Notes: generated by a model from the letters alone, not told the origin. DNA of 29,237 bases from Bryobacterales bacterium (GCA_016789785.1 JAEUQE010000062.1:9184-38420); one strand, 5' to 3'. Shown: positions 7,803 through 17,020, counted from the first letter of the stretch. Numbers and translations: made by a program.

Positions 7803-8405
7803 CTATCGAACGAATTCCATGGATTTCCGAAACAACGGCTCGAATTCGTCAGGAGCGCCCGCCGCTTTCGCCTTGCGGACAGCGGCGTCGGCGGCCGGAC
7901 GCGAGCATCCGAGGTTGATGAGTGCGGACAGTACGTCCTCCTCCACCTGACCGAGTGGCGTCGCCGCCGGAGCCGGCACGGCTGCGGCCTTCCCCGCCCC
8001 CAACCCGTCCAACTTGTCGCGCAGTTCCACCACCAAACGCTCAGCCGTCTTTTTTCCAATCCCGGGAACGCGGGTCAAATGGGCGATATTGCCACCCCGG
8101 ATGGCGCCGACAAGTTCGGCAACCGGCAGCCCGCTCAGCACCGTGATGCCAACCTTCGGGCCCACACCACTCACGGAGATCAGCCTCTCGAACAACTGCT
8201 TCTCATCGGGCGTGAGAAAACCGAAGAGCGCGATGGCGTCCTCACGCACATGCGTATGGATGCGCAGCCGAACCTCCTTGCCCGGCTCGGGAAGATTGGA
8301 AAACGTCGAAACCGGGATCGTCACTTGATAGCCGACACCGCCCACGTCGACAATCGCTTCGTTGGGATGCTTCTCCAGCAGCGTACCTCGAATATAGCCA
8401 ATCAT
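7803..8405 (-). CDS. ruvA: Holliday junction branch migration protein RuvA
   Basis: 200-residue RuvA, which binds four-way DNA junctions as a tetramer and loads the RuvB helicase for branch migration during recombinational repair. Residues 1-62 form the OB-fold (MIGYIRGTLLEK, then GVGYQV and FGFLT). Two helix-hairpin-helix motifs follow: LISVSGVGPKVGITVLSG near 75-92 and LTRVPGIGKKTAERLVVEL near 110-128. A flexible Ala/Pro-rich linker leads to the C-terminal domain III (about 150-200), which contacts RuvB. The length is normal for the family. No ruvB or ruvC is adjacent. A strong Shine-Dalgarno is not visible. The next gene upstream (8506) is divergent, and only about 100 bases separate the two starts. 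No LexA-type box was recognised there. Confidence 0.97.
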   Translation of the reverse strand: MIGYIRGTLLEKHPNEAIVDVGGVGYQVTIPVSTFSNLPEPGKEVRLRIHTHVREDAIALFGFLTPDEKQLFERLISVSGVGPKVGITVLSGLPVAELVGAIRGGNIAHLTRVPGIGKKTAERLVVELRDKLDGLGAGKAAAVPAPAATPLGQVEEDVLSALINLGCSRPAADAAVRKAKAAGAPDEFEPLFRKSMEFVR

Positions 8406-8505
8406 GTTCTTGCGATGCTCAAATTGTAACGCGCCGCGCTGACTCTCCTCCGATTTTTTTCAAGTCTGAACGGAACCAACCCCCTGAATCCTCGTATGTA
8501 CTGCA

Positions 8506-10974
8506 ATGGGCAATTTCCGGAACGACCTTCGATTTGCGCTCCGCCAACTGGGCCGCAGCCCCGAGTTCACACTGGCCGCGCTGGTGTGTCTGGGCCTCGG
8601 CATCGGCGCAACCTCGGCGATCTTCAGCGTGGTGAATGCAGTGGTACTCCGCCCGTTGCCCTACAAGGACTCGCATGGGCTCGTGCGGCTGTACTCGGAG
8701 TGGCCCACATGGCCAGGCGGTGGAATGTGGCGATTCTGGGTGTCGCCGCCTGAGTTCGTAGCGCTGCGGCGCGAGAACAAGTCGTTTCACACACTCGATG
8801 CGTGGCAAGCGAGCAGCGTGAATCTCTCGCCCTCGGGGCGTGAACCAGTGCGCGTCAACATCGCGCAAGTGAGTGGCACGCTGCTCGGCAGTCTCGGCGT
8901 CGCGCCGCTGCGAGGCCGCGTCATCGAGTCCTCGGACGACTCCGAAGGCGCACCGCTCACGGTTGTGCTTTCCTATGGACTCTGGCAAGGTGCTTTCGGG
9001 GGAGAGGACGGCGCTATCGGACGGGAGGTCACAATCAACGGCACAAAGGCGGCCGTGATTGGCGTGATGCCGCGAGGCTTCGAATTCCCGCCGGGAGAGT
9101 CACAACCCGCGGAACTCTGGGCGCCGCTGCAACTCACTTCGCGAGACATGGAGCGTTGGGGCAATCATCGCCTGTCGCTCGTGGGACGTCTGCGCGAGGG
9201 TGTCAGCGTCGCTCAAGCCAATCTCGACCTGGATCGCCTCGAGCGGGAATGGGCGCCAACCGAAGGGCAGAAGGTCCATCGCCCCAATCCGAAGACACAC
9301 ACTCTCATCGGACACCCAATGCTGGAGGAGACCGTCGGCAACGTGCGTCCCGCGATGCTGCTGATGCTGGGCGCGACCGTACTCGTACTGCTGATTGCGT
9401 GCGGCAACGTGGCGAATCTGCTCCTGGCACGCGCGCAGACACGCCAACGTGAGGTGGCGGTGCGTCAAGCGATGGGGGCGTCGCCGGGCGGATTGCTACG
9501 GCAGTTCTTCCTCGAAGGAGTGCTGCTTTCGGTGGGCGGTGCGATTCTCGGCGTGGCGCTTTCTTACGGCATGTTGAAAGTGATTCTGACCGTGGGCGCC
9601 AACAGCATTCCGCGCGCCTCGGAGGTTCGCCTCGATTGGCAGGTGCTGCTGGTCGCGCTTGGGTGCGCCCTTGCCACGGGCATTGTGTTCGGCCTGGCTC
9701 CGCTTGCGCAGACCATGCGGACACAGCTTTTCGAAACGCTGAAGTCGGCCGGCAATCGCACCACGGCAACGCGCGAAGCACACTGGCTTCGCAATTCGCT
9801 CGTGACGGGCGAGATCGCGCTGGCCCTGTTGCTGCTTGCGGGCGCGGGCTTGCTGCTCGACACGTTCTGGCGGCTGATGCGCGTCGATCCGGGCGTACGC
9901 GCCGACGGTGTGATGACGATGCGCGTCGCACTCCCGCAACAGACGTATCCTCAACCCGTGGATGCAGACCGGTTCTGGCGAGCCACCCTGGAGCGCGTGC
10001 GGCAGCTTCCCGGAGTCACTGGCGCTGGCGTGCTGAGTGGAATGCCTCCGCAGCGGCCCGTCAACGCAAACGACACCTTCATCGAAGGCCTCGTTCCGAA
10101 GCCGGGCGGCCCGATTCACAACGTCGACTACTGGAATGTGGCGTCTCCGGGCGTATTCGAGATGCTCGGTGTCTCGCTGGTGAAAGGCAGGTTCATTGAG
10201 GATCGCGATGGCAGCGATGCGCCCAGAGTCGTGGTGGTGAATGAAACGTTCGAACGCACATTCTATGGCAGCGAAAGCGCGATCGGGCGGCGCATCAAAC
10301 TCGGAGGCGGTCCGAATGATGATACGCCCTGGTTCACGATTGCGGGCGTGGTGAAGGATGTGAAAAACCAGGGGTTGGACAAACGCGCGGGCACCGAGCT
10401 GTTTGTGCCGCTGGCGCAGGCCGCGGGCTCCCGCGGCGGCACCTTGCTGGTGAAGACTGGCGGTGGCGATCCGTGGTCAACCGTCGCTCCGGTACGCAAA
10501 GTGATTCGCGAAATCGACGCGGCATTGCCGCTTTCGCAGGTACGCCCATTGGAGGAAACGATCTCCGCGTCGCGCGCACGTCCGCGATTTCTGGCGTTGC
10601 TGCTCGGGATGTTTGCGCTGGTTGCGCTCGGGCTCGCCGCCACCGGAATCTTCAGTGTCATGATGTACACCGTTGCGCAGCGCTCCAACGAGTTCGGACT
10701 GCGGATGGCGCTGGGTGCGGAAGCGCCACAAGTCCTCGGGTTGGTAATCAAGCAGGGAATGCGCCTGGTGGTGGCAGGAGTGGTGATCGGACTCGCCAGT
10801 GGATGGGCGCTCGCGCGTGCGCTTCGTGGCGCAATCACTGGAATGGGCGAGATGCACTGGCAGCCGCTGTCGGCTACGATCGTATTGCTGCTGGCGGTGG
10901 CACTGATAGCTTGCTGGATGCCCGCGCGGAGAGCAACTCGTGTAGATCCAGCGACGGCGTTGCGGGTGGAGTGA
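8506..10974 (+). CDS. ADOP-type (MacB-like) ABC transporter permease
   Basis: 822-residue permease of the acidobacterial duplicated orphan permease group, built like MacB/FtsX proteins. A first membrane helix (about 22-45, ending LGIGATSAIFSVVNAVVL) is followed by a periplasmic MacB core domain (about 50-270). A first FtsX membrane domain begins near 283 (MLLMLGATVLVLLIACGNV). A second periplasmic domain and a second FtsX membrane domain (from about 690, ending WMPARRATRVDPATALRVE) complete the protein. The fused duplication makes it about twice the length of a simple FtsX permease. No ATP-binding subunit is next to it, hence 'orphan'. The substrate is unknown; MacB relatives export peptides, lipids or antibiotics, or transmit mechanical signals. 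The ATG at 8506 has only a weak upstream ribosome site. Confidence 0.93.
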   Translation: MGNFRNDLRFALRQLGRSPEFTLAALVCLGLGIGATSAIFSVVNAVVLRPLPYKDSHGLVRLYSEWPTWPGGGMWRFWVSPPEFVALRRENKSFHTLDAWQASSVNLSPSGREPVRVNIAQVSGTLLGSLGVAPLRGRVIESSDDSEGAPLTVVLSYGLWQGAFGGEDGAIGREVTINGTKAAVIGVMPRGFEFPPGESQPAELWAPLQLTSRDMERWGNHRLSLVGRLREGVSVAQANLDLDRLEREWAPTEGQKVHRPNPKTHTLIGHPMLEETVGNVRPAMLLMLGATVLVLLIACGNVANLLLARAQTRQREVAVRQAMGASPGGLLRQFFLEGVLLSVGGAILGVALSYGMLKVILTVGANSIPRASEVRLDWQVLLVALGCALATGIVFGLAPLAQTMRTQLFETLKSAGNRTTATREAHWLRNSLVTGEIALALLLLAGAGLLLDTFWRLMRVDPGVRADGVMTMRVALPQQTYPQPVDADRFWRATLERVRQLPGVTGAGVLSGMPPQRPVNANDTFIEGLVPKPGGPIHNVDYWNVASPGVFEMLGVSLVKGRFIEDRDGSDAPRVVVVNETFERTFYGSESAIGRRIKLGGGPNDDTPWFTIAGVVKDVKNQGLDKRAGTELFVPLAQAAGSRGGTLLVKTGGGDPWSTVAPVRKVIREIDAALPLSQVRPLEETISASRARPRFLALLLGMFALVALGLAATGIFSVMMYTVAQRSNEFGLRMALGAEAPQVLGLVIKQGMRLVVAGVVIGLASGWALARALRGAITGMGEMHWQPLSATIVLLLAVALIACWMPARRATRVDPATALRVE

Positions 10975-10986
10975 AGCTGCGGCGAA

Positions 10987-11598
10987 TCAATTGATACGCC
11001 GGATCACTGCGCGGACAGCACCTTGAATCCGTAAGTCAGACTTAGGGTGCAGCTCGGGATAAGACGTGTTTTCGGCCTTAAGAAACCAGCGTCCGTTAAC
11101 TCGAACCAGCCTCTTGAGTGTACATTCTCCATCAATCAGCGCCGCCACGATCTGATTTTCACGCGGCGCTCCAGTGGGATCCACCACGACCATGTCGCCG
11201 TCGAGAATACCAGCGTCGCGCATGGACTCCCCGCGCACGCGCAGCACGAAACACCCAGGGTTGGGCCGGAATCCTAGAGTCTGCACATCTACACTGACCG
11301 AACCATCCGCCGTGCCGCCGGACTGCTCCGGGAATCCAGCGGCGATGCTACCGGCCACGGGCAACTCCGCGATCGCCACGCTTCGCGTTCTGCCGCCGAT
11401 AACATCAATCTGCCGCGACCCGCGTTCGGCCCGCCGGATTACTCCCTTCGCCTCCAAGGCGTGTAAGTGGCCTGCAACACCATTTGGACTTCGAATCCCA
11501 AAATGACGTTGAATTTCGGGAATCGAGGGCGAGCAACCGTTCGCCTGGCGAAACTCCAGGATGAAATCATAGATTGCCTGCTGCCGTTCGGTCAACAT
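10987..11598 (-). CDS. lexA: LexA repressor
   Basis: 203-residue SOS repressor and self-cleaving protease. Residues 1-65 form the winged-helix DNA-binding domain (MLTERQQAIYDFILEF, then SIPEIQRHFG and NGVAGHLHALEAKG). The cleavage site is Ala87-Gly88 in GSIAAGFP. The serine-lysine dyad is Ser125 in RGESMRDAG and Lys162 in CTLKRLVRV. The start at 11598 is chosen over an ATG five codons upstream (11613). A good promoter (-35 at 11635-11640, -10 at 11612-11617) would begin transcription near 11605, after that upstream ATG, and MLTERQQ matches the usual LexA N-terminus. The leader would then be only a few bases, so translation may be nearly leaderless. It is convergent with the ADOP gene. Confidence 0.95.
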   Translation of the reverse strand: MLTERQQAIYDFILEFRQANGCSPSIPEIQRHFGIRSPNGVAGHLHALEAKGVIRRAERGSRQIDVIGGRTRSVAIAELPVAGSIAAGFPEQSGGTADGSVSVDVQTLGFRPNPGCFVLRVRGESMRDAGILDGDMVVVDPTGAPRENQIVAALIDGECTLKRLVRVNGRWFLKAENTSYPELHPKSDLRIQGAVRAVIRRIN

Positions 11599-11611
11599 GG
11601 TTGATATAAAC

Positions 11612-11640
11612 ATTTACACTGAGTCCGAAGGACTTGTCAA
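11612..11640 (-). promoter_or_regulatory. lexA promoter with an embedded dyad, candidate LexA operator
   Basis: On the minus strand TTGACA (11640-11635) is followed after exactly 17 bases by GTAAAT (11617-11612), a good sigma-70 type promoter. The spacer contains the perfect dyad AGTCC-TTC-GGACT (11634-11622). A repressor bound there would block RNA polymerase, which fits autoregulation. It does not match the GAAC-N4-GTTC or GTTC-N7-GTTC boxes of Gram-positives and alphaproteobacteria. Confidence 0.6.
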
Positions 11641-11703
11641 GCGGTGCGGCGGGCCGGGCCGCGGCTTTACCCCGGGGTTCGGGCGATGATAGCGTAACGA
11701 AAC

Positions 11704-13053
11704 ATGAGGATCACTCGAAGAGCAATGGTGTCGGGAATGGCTGCGGGTACCGCCCTGCACTTGAGCGCGCCGGCGGTGCTTCGTGGCGCCGTGAAGCCAA
11801 ACATCCTGTTCCTGCTCACGGATCAGCAGACGCACCATGCGATGAGTTGCGCCGGCAACCCGTGGGTGCGAACGCCGGCGATGGATTCGATCGCAGCCTC
11901 GGGCACGCGATTTGAAGCCGCGTATTGTCCTTACCCGGTCTGCTCCCCGTCCCGAAGCAGCATCTTCTCCGGCGCGATGCCGCATCAGACAGGGGTGATG
12001 GTGAATGGCCGCGCCATCCGCGACGGCTTGCCGACGCTCGGCGAAGTGTTCCGGCAGGCCGGCTACGAGACGGCATACGGGGGCAAGTGGCATCTGCCGA
12101 AATCCTTCGACGGAATGACGGGCTTCGACAAGATCATCGGTGGAAATGCGATGGGGGCGAAGATGGATGCGCCGCTGGCCGCCGCTTCCGCGGAATGGCT
12201 GCGCGGCAGGGCAGCGCGCAAAGGCGATCCGTTCTTCATGGTAGCTTCCTTCATGAATCCGCACGACATCTGCGAGTGGATCCGGCAGCATGAGGGGCGC
12301 CGCCCGCATCCGAATCTCGATCGCTTTCCGCCGGCGCCTCGCCATCTGGAGATCGATCCCCGTGAGCCCGAGGCAATCCAGTATCACCGCGAGCAGGGCT
12401 ACGATCTGATGTCGCAAGCAGTGCGGATTGCCTCGCAATGGGGCCCGGACGAGTTCCGCCACTATCTGCACGACTACTACCGCATGGTAGAGGACGTGGA
12501 TGCGCAAGTGGGGCGCGTGCTTGCGGCACTCCGGGAGAGCGGATTGGCCCAAAACACAATCGTGGCCTTTTGTTCTGACCACGGCGAGGGCATGGGCGCC
12601 CATCGGTGGGTCCAGAAGGCAGCGTTCTGGGAAGAGACCGTGCGGGTCCCGCTGCTGCTCAGCGGGCCGGGCGTGCCGGCAGGCAAGCGGAGCCGCAATC
12701 TCGTTTCACTCGAAGACCTCATGCCGACATTCTGCGGTCTGGCGGGTTTGCAGGCGCCAGCAACCTGCGTGGGCCAGAATCTGCTGGCACCCAAGCCACG
12801 CCAATTTGTGGTTTCAGAACTGCGCTACAAGGAGGCCTCGCGCGAGGGGCGAATGCTTCGGACTGCCCGTTACAAGTTCATCACGCACAACTCCGGGGCG
12901 CGACGCGAAATGCTCTTCGACCTGGACAAGGACCCGGGCGAGAACCGCAATCTGGCTGAGTCGGCCGCGCATCGCAAGACGCTCGAATCACATCGTGCGC
13001 TGTTGAAACAGTGGACCCGGCAAACTTCGGATTCGTTTGGCGACGCGGTCTAG
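11704..13053 (+). CDS. Exported sulfatase (formylglycine-type)
   Basis: 449-residue type I sulfatase, hydrolysing a sulfate ester, probably of a polysaccharide or glycan. The N-terminus MRITRRAMVSGMAAGTALHL is a Tat-like signal. The metal site begins at LLTDQQ (Asp40, Gln41). The Cys-x-Pro-Ser-Arg motif CSPSRSSIFSG carries Cys80, the residue converted to formylglycine by a maturation enzyme. No maturase gene is in this window. Further metal-site elements are seen in FCSDHGEGMG near residue 290. The length is usual for the family. No clear ribosome binding site precedes the ATG. It is divergent from lexA and convergent with the adenylate kinase gene (6-base gap). The substrate is not predictable; a choline-sulfatase-like or glycosaminoglycan-type activity are both possible. 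Confidence 0.92.
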   Translation: MRITRRAMVSGMAAGTALHLSAPAVLRGAVKPNILFLLTDQQTHHAMSCAGNPWVRTPAMDSIAASGTRFEAAYCPYPVCSPSRSSIFSGAMPHQTGVMVNGRAIRDGLPTLGEVFRQAGYETAYGGKWHLPKSFDGMTGFDKIIGGNAMGAKMDAPLAAASAEWLRGRAARKGDPFFMVASFMNPHDICEWIRQHEGRRPHPNLDRFPPAPRHLEIDPREPEAIQYHREQGYDLMSQAVRIASQWGPDEFRHYLHDYYRMVEDVDAQVGRVLAALRESGLAQNTIVAFCSDHGEGMGAHRWVQKAAFWEETVRVPLLLSGPGVPAGKRSRNLVSLEDLMPTFCGLAGLQAPATCVGQNLLAPKPRQFVVSELRYKEASREGRMLRTARYKFITHNSGARREMLFDLDKDPGENRNLAESAAHRKTLESHRALLKQWTRQTSDSFGDAV

Positions 13054-13059
13054 CGGAAC

Positions 13060-13668
13060 CTATCCGGCGCTGCTGACCACGCTGGCGCGCAAGGGCTCGG
13101 GCAGTCCCAATCGCTGACGCACCTCGATGTAGATCTCTTCGATTCCTCGCGATGCTTCCACCGAGATGAGCATGCCCTTGCGCCGGTAGAGTTCGAGTAG
13201 CGGACGCGTCTTCTCGTGATATTCCTGAAGCCTCACTTTGAGCGCTTCAGGGTTATCGTCCACGCGCTTGGTAAAGCCGGCGCCCTCGCCGACCCGTGCA
13301 CGCATCATCACACGGTCGTGCACCACTTCGTCGGCAATGTCCAGGTAAATCACCTTGTCCATGTTCCAGTTCTCGAACAGATACTCAGCCTGACGCAGAG
13401 TGCGGGGGAATCCATCGAGCACGAATCCATAGTTCCAATCGTGCTCCTCTAAGCGCTTGCGAACCACCTCTTCGACGATTTCATCGGGAACCAGCAAGCC
13501 CGCGTCGGTAATACGCCGGATCTTTGCCGCCAGTTTGGTGTGATGCGCCACATGCCAGCGGAAGATATCGCCGATCGAGATGTGAACCAAGTCATAATCA
13601 GCGCAGAGCAGGCGGCTTTGTGTGCCTTTTCCTGAACCCTGCGGGCCAAACACTATGTAGTGACGCAT
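13060..13668 (-). CDS. adk: Adenylate kinase family protein, short-lid form
   Basis: 202-residue nucleoside monophosphate kinase, most likely adenylate kinase (ATP + AMP to 2 ADP). The P-loop GPQGSGKGT is at residues 8-16, the NMP-binding segment HISIGDIFR near 29-37, the DGFPRT motif at 85-90, and the lid arginine/aspartate stretch RVDDNPEALKVRL at about 135-147. The lid is short (about residues 123-137) and has no zinc cysteines. The start at 13668 (MRHYIVFGPQ) places the P-loop at the normal distance from the N-terminus. An AGAGG lies about 10 bases upstream. The longer frame to 13785 adds 39 residues of low-complexity sequence and is rejected. The sequence is somewhat divergent from housekeeping Adk, so a paralogue or UMP/CMP kinase-like role cannot be excluded. 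Confidence 0.87.
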   Translation of the reverse strand: MRHYIVFGPQGSGKGTQSRLLCADYDLVHISIGDIFRWHVAHHTKLAAKIRRITDAGLLVPDEIVEEVVRKRLEEHDWNYGFVLDGFPRTLRQAEYLFENWNMDKVIYLDIADEVVHDRVMMRARVGEGAGFTKRVDDNPEALKVRLQEYHEKTRPLLELYRRKGMLISVEASRGIEEIYIEVRQRLGLPEPLRASVVSSAG

Positions 13669-14024
13669 AAAATCGGGAACCTCTATCGTACACCCGTTGC
13701 CGGGCACGCCACCGGGAGGCAGACAGGAAGGCATGGTGGCAAGCACAGCCGATCTCCCCCGGAGCGCCCAGGTGGAATCATGCAAGCCTGACGCTGGGGT
13801 TGCGGCGAACTGGGGCTCGGGAGGGTAGAGGAGCGAGGGGGGTGCGTAACGAGGAGGTGGATCTGAACCCGGTGGTCAACGCGAGTCCGTCATGCCGCCC
13901 GCGGCCCAATCTCAAATTGCCGATTCCCGATTTCGGGCATCGTGGCCATTCGGCCACCACACAGAAAGTGACAATGAGATGCGAGCCGCGAGAAGCAACC
14001 AACAAGTGCAGTCATCCACCCGGC
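13669..14024. other. Intergenic stretch with two adjacent palindromes
   Basis: No gene is supported. CCCGATTTCGGG (13926-13937) and GTGGCC-ATTC-GGCCAC (13942-13957) are palindromes four bases apart. They lie 68-99 bases beyond the stop of the PEP-CTERM gene. They may mark its transcript end, but there is no T-run, so termination is uncertain. The rest shows no clear signal apart from the Shine-Dalgarno of the adenylate kinase gene. Confidence 0.5.
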
Positions 14025-14798
14025 TCACACGAACATGCGCCCGTGTTTGCGTCCGACGTAGGAGATCAGGACCAAGGCCAGCCCGGCAATCGCCATCGTT
14101 GGAGGCTCCGGAGTGGAGGTGCCCGGATTCTCGTAGATCAGGTTCTGGAGACCGCTATTCTGAAGGACCCGCAGGTCACGGGTAGCAGACGACCAGGTTC
14201 CGTTGTTGATATTGTTGCCCCAAGTGGTTGCGAGAGTGCGCACGGAAGCCGTGTTTCCCGTCGCGGCCGTATCCAGTCGCACGCTGCCACTGGTGAGGTC
14301 GATCACCCCGCCGCTGGAGGTTGCATCGCCGAGGATGTCCCAAGTCAGCCACTGGAACGCCGCCGCTCTCACGGCTGGGGTGCCCGCGGGCGAAGAGGTC
14401 GCTACTGCCATCGCGAAGGCATGATGCCATAGAGTCATCAACAGGGCTTGCTGCGTGGCATTGAGTCCCGCTTCCGTCAGGGTGCCCGAAAGGAAGGTTG
14501 TGGGCAGGCTGCTTCCGGAGATTGACTGTGCCGGCTCGGCGCAAAACGCGTAGACGCTCTGTGCGGGGAAGAACGCGGAGTTCAGCGCCACCTGGAGACT
14601 GAACAATCCGGAGGAGGTTGCGCCGATCGTACCGTTCGTCGCAGTGCCCTGCGCTTCCATGAACGTGCCTTGCCTCAGCAGACCGTAGTCAAGGGCTTGC
14701 GTGGAGTCTGCACGAACATGCATGATGGTCGCTCCCTGCGCCACCGCTGCCGCTAACAGCCCCGACCACAAAATGCCAACCACCTTGCCGCGCATCAT
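14025..14798 (-). CDS. PEP-CTERM sorting-domain protein
   Basis: 257-residue exported protein with a signal peptide at the N-terminus (MMRGKVVGILWSGLLAAAVA). At the C-terminus is a PEP-CTERM tripartite signal: TPEPPT, then a hydrophobic helix (MAIAGLALVLISYV), then the basic tail GRKHGR. Such proteins are recognised by exosortase, cleaved and moved to the cell surface or matrix, usually in bacteria making exopolysaccharide. The middle (FQWLTWDILGD, many Ser/Thr/Gly) is like other low-complexity surface proteins of this class and shows no enzymatic motif. GGAG five bases upstream of the ATG supports this start; the adjacent second ATG is equally placed. No exosortase gene is in the window. A second, broken PEP-CTERM gene lies at 24187-24539. 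Confidence 0.88.
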   Translation of the reverse strand: MMRGKVVGILWSGLLAAAVAQGATIMHVRADSTQALDYGLLRQGTFMEAQGTATNGTIGATSSGLFSLQVALNSAFFPAQSVYAFCAEPAQSISGSSLPTTFLSGTLTEAGLNATQQALLMTLWHHAFAMAVATSSPAGTPAVRAAAFQWLTWDILGDATSSGGVIDLTSGSVRLDTAATGNTASVRTLATTWGNNINNGTWSSATRDLRVLQNSGLQNLIYENPGTSTPEPPTMAIAGLALVLISYVGRKHGRMFV

Positions 14799-14936
14799 AG
14801 TCTCTCCAATACTTATGGATTTGAAGCCTCCCGAATTACCAAAAGAATCCGGTCGAGTAACTTCCTCTGTGTATCGATTGTCGCGCGGCTCTACTCTTGA
14901 GAGAATCAGAGTATACTAGCGGGTACGAGAGCGAAA

Positions 14937-15872
14937 CTACTTATGGAGTAGGAAGCTGGTTCCAGACTGTGGGTACTGTATCTTTGCGGTGAGGTGGTCA
15001 AGTACTTCGAACGGGTCCGTTTGCCGGGTGGCAATGAGCTGCGCCTGCTCGCGAATAAGATCTTTTGGAATCAGTGAGATAAGACGCTCGCGAAGCATCT
15101 CCAACAGGCGCTCGTACCATAGCTGAACAAGATCCCTGTGCTTGCGTTCACGGATAGTACGAACCATGGTGAGAGTTTCCTCAACTCCCGACCCATCGGT
15201 CGCGATCGTCTTGATCACTGGTACTACCGAGGACCTAGGTCCTATAGCTAGCATAGCCCTAAGTTCCTGCTCAAAGCGCAGCGTTTCAGGATGATCGGAC
15301 TTATTCAGTACAAAGATATCCGCGATCTCCATGATTCCCGCTTTGATCGCTTGCACATCGTCGCCCATCCCTGGTACTAACACGACGAGGGTAACATCGG
15401 CGACCTTCGAAACCTCCACCTCGTCCTGCCCGACACCCACCGTCTCGATGAGGACAAGATCGCGGCCTGCGGCGTCGAGCAGCATCGACATCGCGAGAGT
15501 GCCCGATGCCAGGCCTCCGAGTTGACCGCGAGTGGCCATGCTGCGGATGAACACACCCGGATCGGCATGATGCTGTTGCATGCGAATCCGATCGCCGAGG
15601 ATGGCGCCACCGGAAAATGGACTGGATGGGTCGACGGCAAGAATGCCGATGGTGGCCCCGCCTTTGCGCGCATGCCGCGCGAGCTGGTTCACCAGCGTGC
15701 TTTTGCCAGCGCCGGGCGCGCCGGTGATCCCGATGATCGCCGCGCGGCCGGTATGCGGGAATAGCAGCCGCAGCAACTCCTCGGCCCTCGGACTGCGATT
15801 CTCGATGAGCGTGGCGGCCCGCGCCAGGGATCGCAGGTCGCCGGCGAGGATTCGGTCAGCCAGTTCCTGCAT
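14937..15872 (-). CDS. meaB: MeaB-type GTPase (methylmalonyl-CoA mutase chaperone, ArgK family)
   Basis: 311-residue G3E-type GTPase that protects and reloads B12-dependent acyl-CoA mutases, notably methylmalonyl-CoA mutase. Walker A is GAPGAGKST at 51-59. The family sequence AVDPSSPFSGGAILGDRIRM lies at 79-98, the switch segment ETVGVGQDE at 143-151, and the base-recognition motif NKSD at 190-193. The length matches the family. Its ATG shares one base with the stop of the acyl-CoA dehydrogenase gene (TGATG), which implies translational coupling. No mutase subunit is next to it. The pairing with an acyl-CoA dehydrogenase suggests breakdown of branched-chain or odd-chain acyl-CoA leading to methylmalonyl-CoA (inference). 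The 3' third has somewhat lower GC than its neighbours. Confidence 0.94.
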   Translation of the reverse strand: MQELADRILAGDLRSLARAATLIENRSPRAEELLRLLFPHTGRAAIIGITGAPGAGKSTLVNQLARHARKGGATIGILAVDPSSPFSGGAILGDRIRMQQHHADPGVFIRSMATRGQLGGLASGTLAMSMLLDAAGRDLVLIETVGVGQDEVEVSKVADVTLVVLVPGMGDDVQAIKAGIMEIADIFVLNKSDHPETLRFEQELRAMLAIGPRSSVVPVIKTIATDGSGVEETLTMVRTIRERKHRDLVQLWYERLLEMLRERLISLIPKDLIREQAQLIATRQTDPFEVLDHLTAKIQYPQSGTSFLLHK

Positions 15873-17014
15873 CAGAGATTCAGAAGTTGCCGGGCAATCA
15901 CCAATCGCTGAATCTCACTGGTGCCCTCGCCAATGGTCATCAGCTTCACATCGCGATAGAACTTCTCCACCGGATAGTCTTTGATAAAGCCATAGCCCCC
16001 ATGGATCTGGAGCGCTTCGTCGCAGACTTTCACAGCGATCTCCGAGGCGAACAGCTTCGCCATGGCCGATTCGCGCGTCACGCGCCGTCCCATGTCTTTG
16101 AACGCCGCCGCTTGATAGGTGAGCAACTTCGCGGCTTCAATCTGGGTCGCCATGTCGGCAAGCTTGAACTGCACCGCCTGGAATTCGGAGATGAAACGGC
16201 CGAACTGCTTGCGCTGCTTCGAGTATTTGAGTGCCGCGTCGTAAGCCCCCATTGCGATGCCGACGGAAAGCGCCGCAATGGAGATGCGGCCCCCGTCCAG
16301 CACCCGCAGACTGTCGATGAACCCCTCTCCTTCGTTGCCGAGCAGTTGGGATTGCGGCAGGCGGCAATGATCGAAGAGCACCTCACCCGTCGCGCTGGCC
16401 CGAAAGCCCAGTTTGTTCTCCTTCTTGCCGACGCCGAAGCCAGCCATGCCAGGTTCGAAGAGAAATGCCGAGATCCCGCGCTGGGCCGCCGCGCGATCGG
16501 TGACGGCCATCCCGACGCAGACTTGCGCATGATGAGCGTTCGTGGTGAAGGTCTTGCCCCCGTTGACTACCCAGTGGTCGCCGTCACGAATCGCCGTAGT
16601 GCGCGTGCCTGCCGCGTCGGAACCCGCTTCCGGTTCCGTGAGCGACCAGCAGCCGATCCACTCGCCCGATGCAAGTTTCGGCAGGTAGCGCTGCTTCTGT
16701 TCGTCGTTTCCCGCGATGAAGATATGGTTCGCGCAAAGCGACGTGTGCGCCGCGACAGTCAGGCTGACGGATGGGTCGACGCGCGCGAGTTCCTCCAGGA
16801 TGATCGCGTAATCGATGTACGTGAGACCGGCGCCGCCCAGCGACTCGGGGAAGATCGAGCCCATGTATCCCAACTGGCCGCACTTCCGGATCACTTCGGC
16901 GGGGAAGGTCTGCGACTCATCCCACTCCATGACATGAGGCGCGATCTCGGCCTCGGCAAACTCGCGCACCGATTTGCGCAGTTGGATCTGTTCGGCGCTG
17001 AAGTCGAACGTCAT
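15872..17014 (-). CDS. Acyl-CoA dehydrogenase
   Basis: 380-residue flavoprotein catalysing alpha,beta-dehydrogenation of an acyl-CoA, passing electrons to ETF. The N-terminal helical domain ([20 protein letters not shown]) is followed by the first signature [15 protein letters not shown] near 143-157. The C-terminal signature includes [20 protein letters not shown] and [10 protein letters not shown], with Glu363 in the position of the catalytic base of short- and medium-chain enzymes. The whole is full-length and looks active. It lies six bases after the Gfo/Idh/MocA gene and overlaps meaB by one base, so the three are probably co-transcribed. Chain length and branching preference cannot be read from sequence; the meaB neighbour favours a short or branched substrate such as isovaleryl-, butyryl- or 2-methyl-acyl-CoA. 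Confidence 0.95.
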   Translation of the reverse strand: MTFDFSAEQIQLRKSVREFAEAEIAPHVMEWDESQTFPAEVIRKCGQLGYMGSIFPESLGGAGLTYIDYAIILEELARVDPSVSLTVAAHTSLCANHIFIAGNDEQKQRYLPKLASGEWIGCWSLTEPEAGSDAAGTRTTAIRDGDHWVVNGGKTFTTNAHHAQVCVGMAVTDRAAAQRGISAFLFEPGMAGFGVGKKENKLGFRASATGEVLFDHCRLPQSQLLGNEGEGFIDSLRVLDGGRISIAALSVGIAMGAYDAALKYSKQRKQFGRFISEFQAVQFKLADMATQIEAAKLLTYQAAAFKDMGRRVTRESAMAKLFASEIAVKVCDEALQIHGGYGFIKDYPVEKFYRDVKLMTIGEGTSEIQRLVIARQLLNL

Positions 17015-17020
17015 AGTTCG

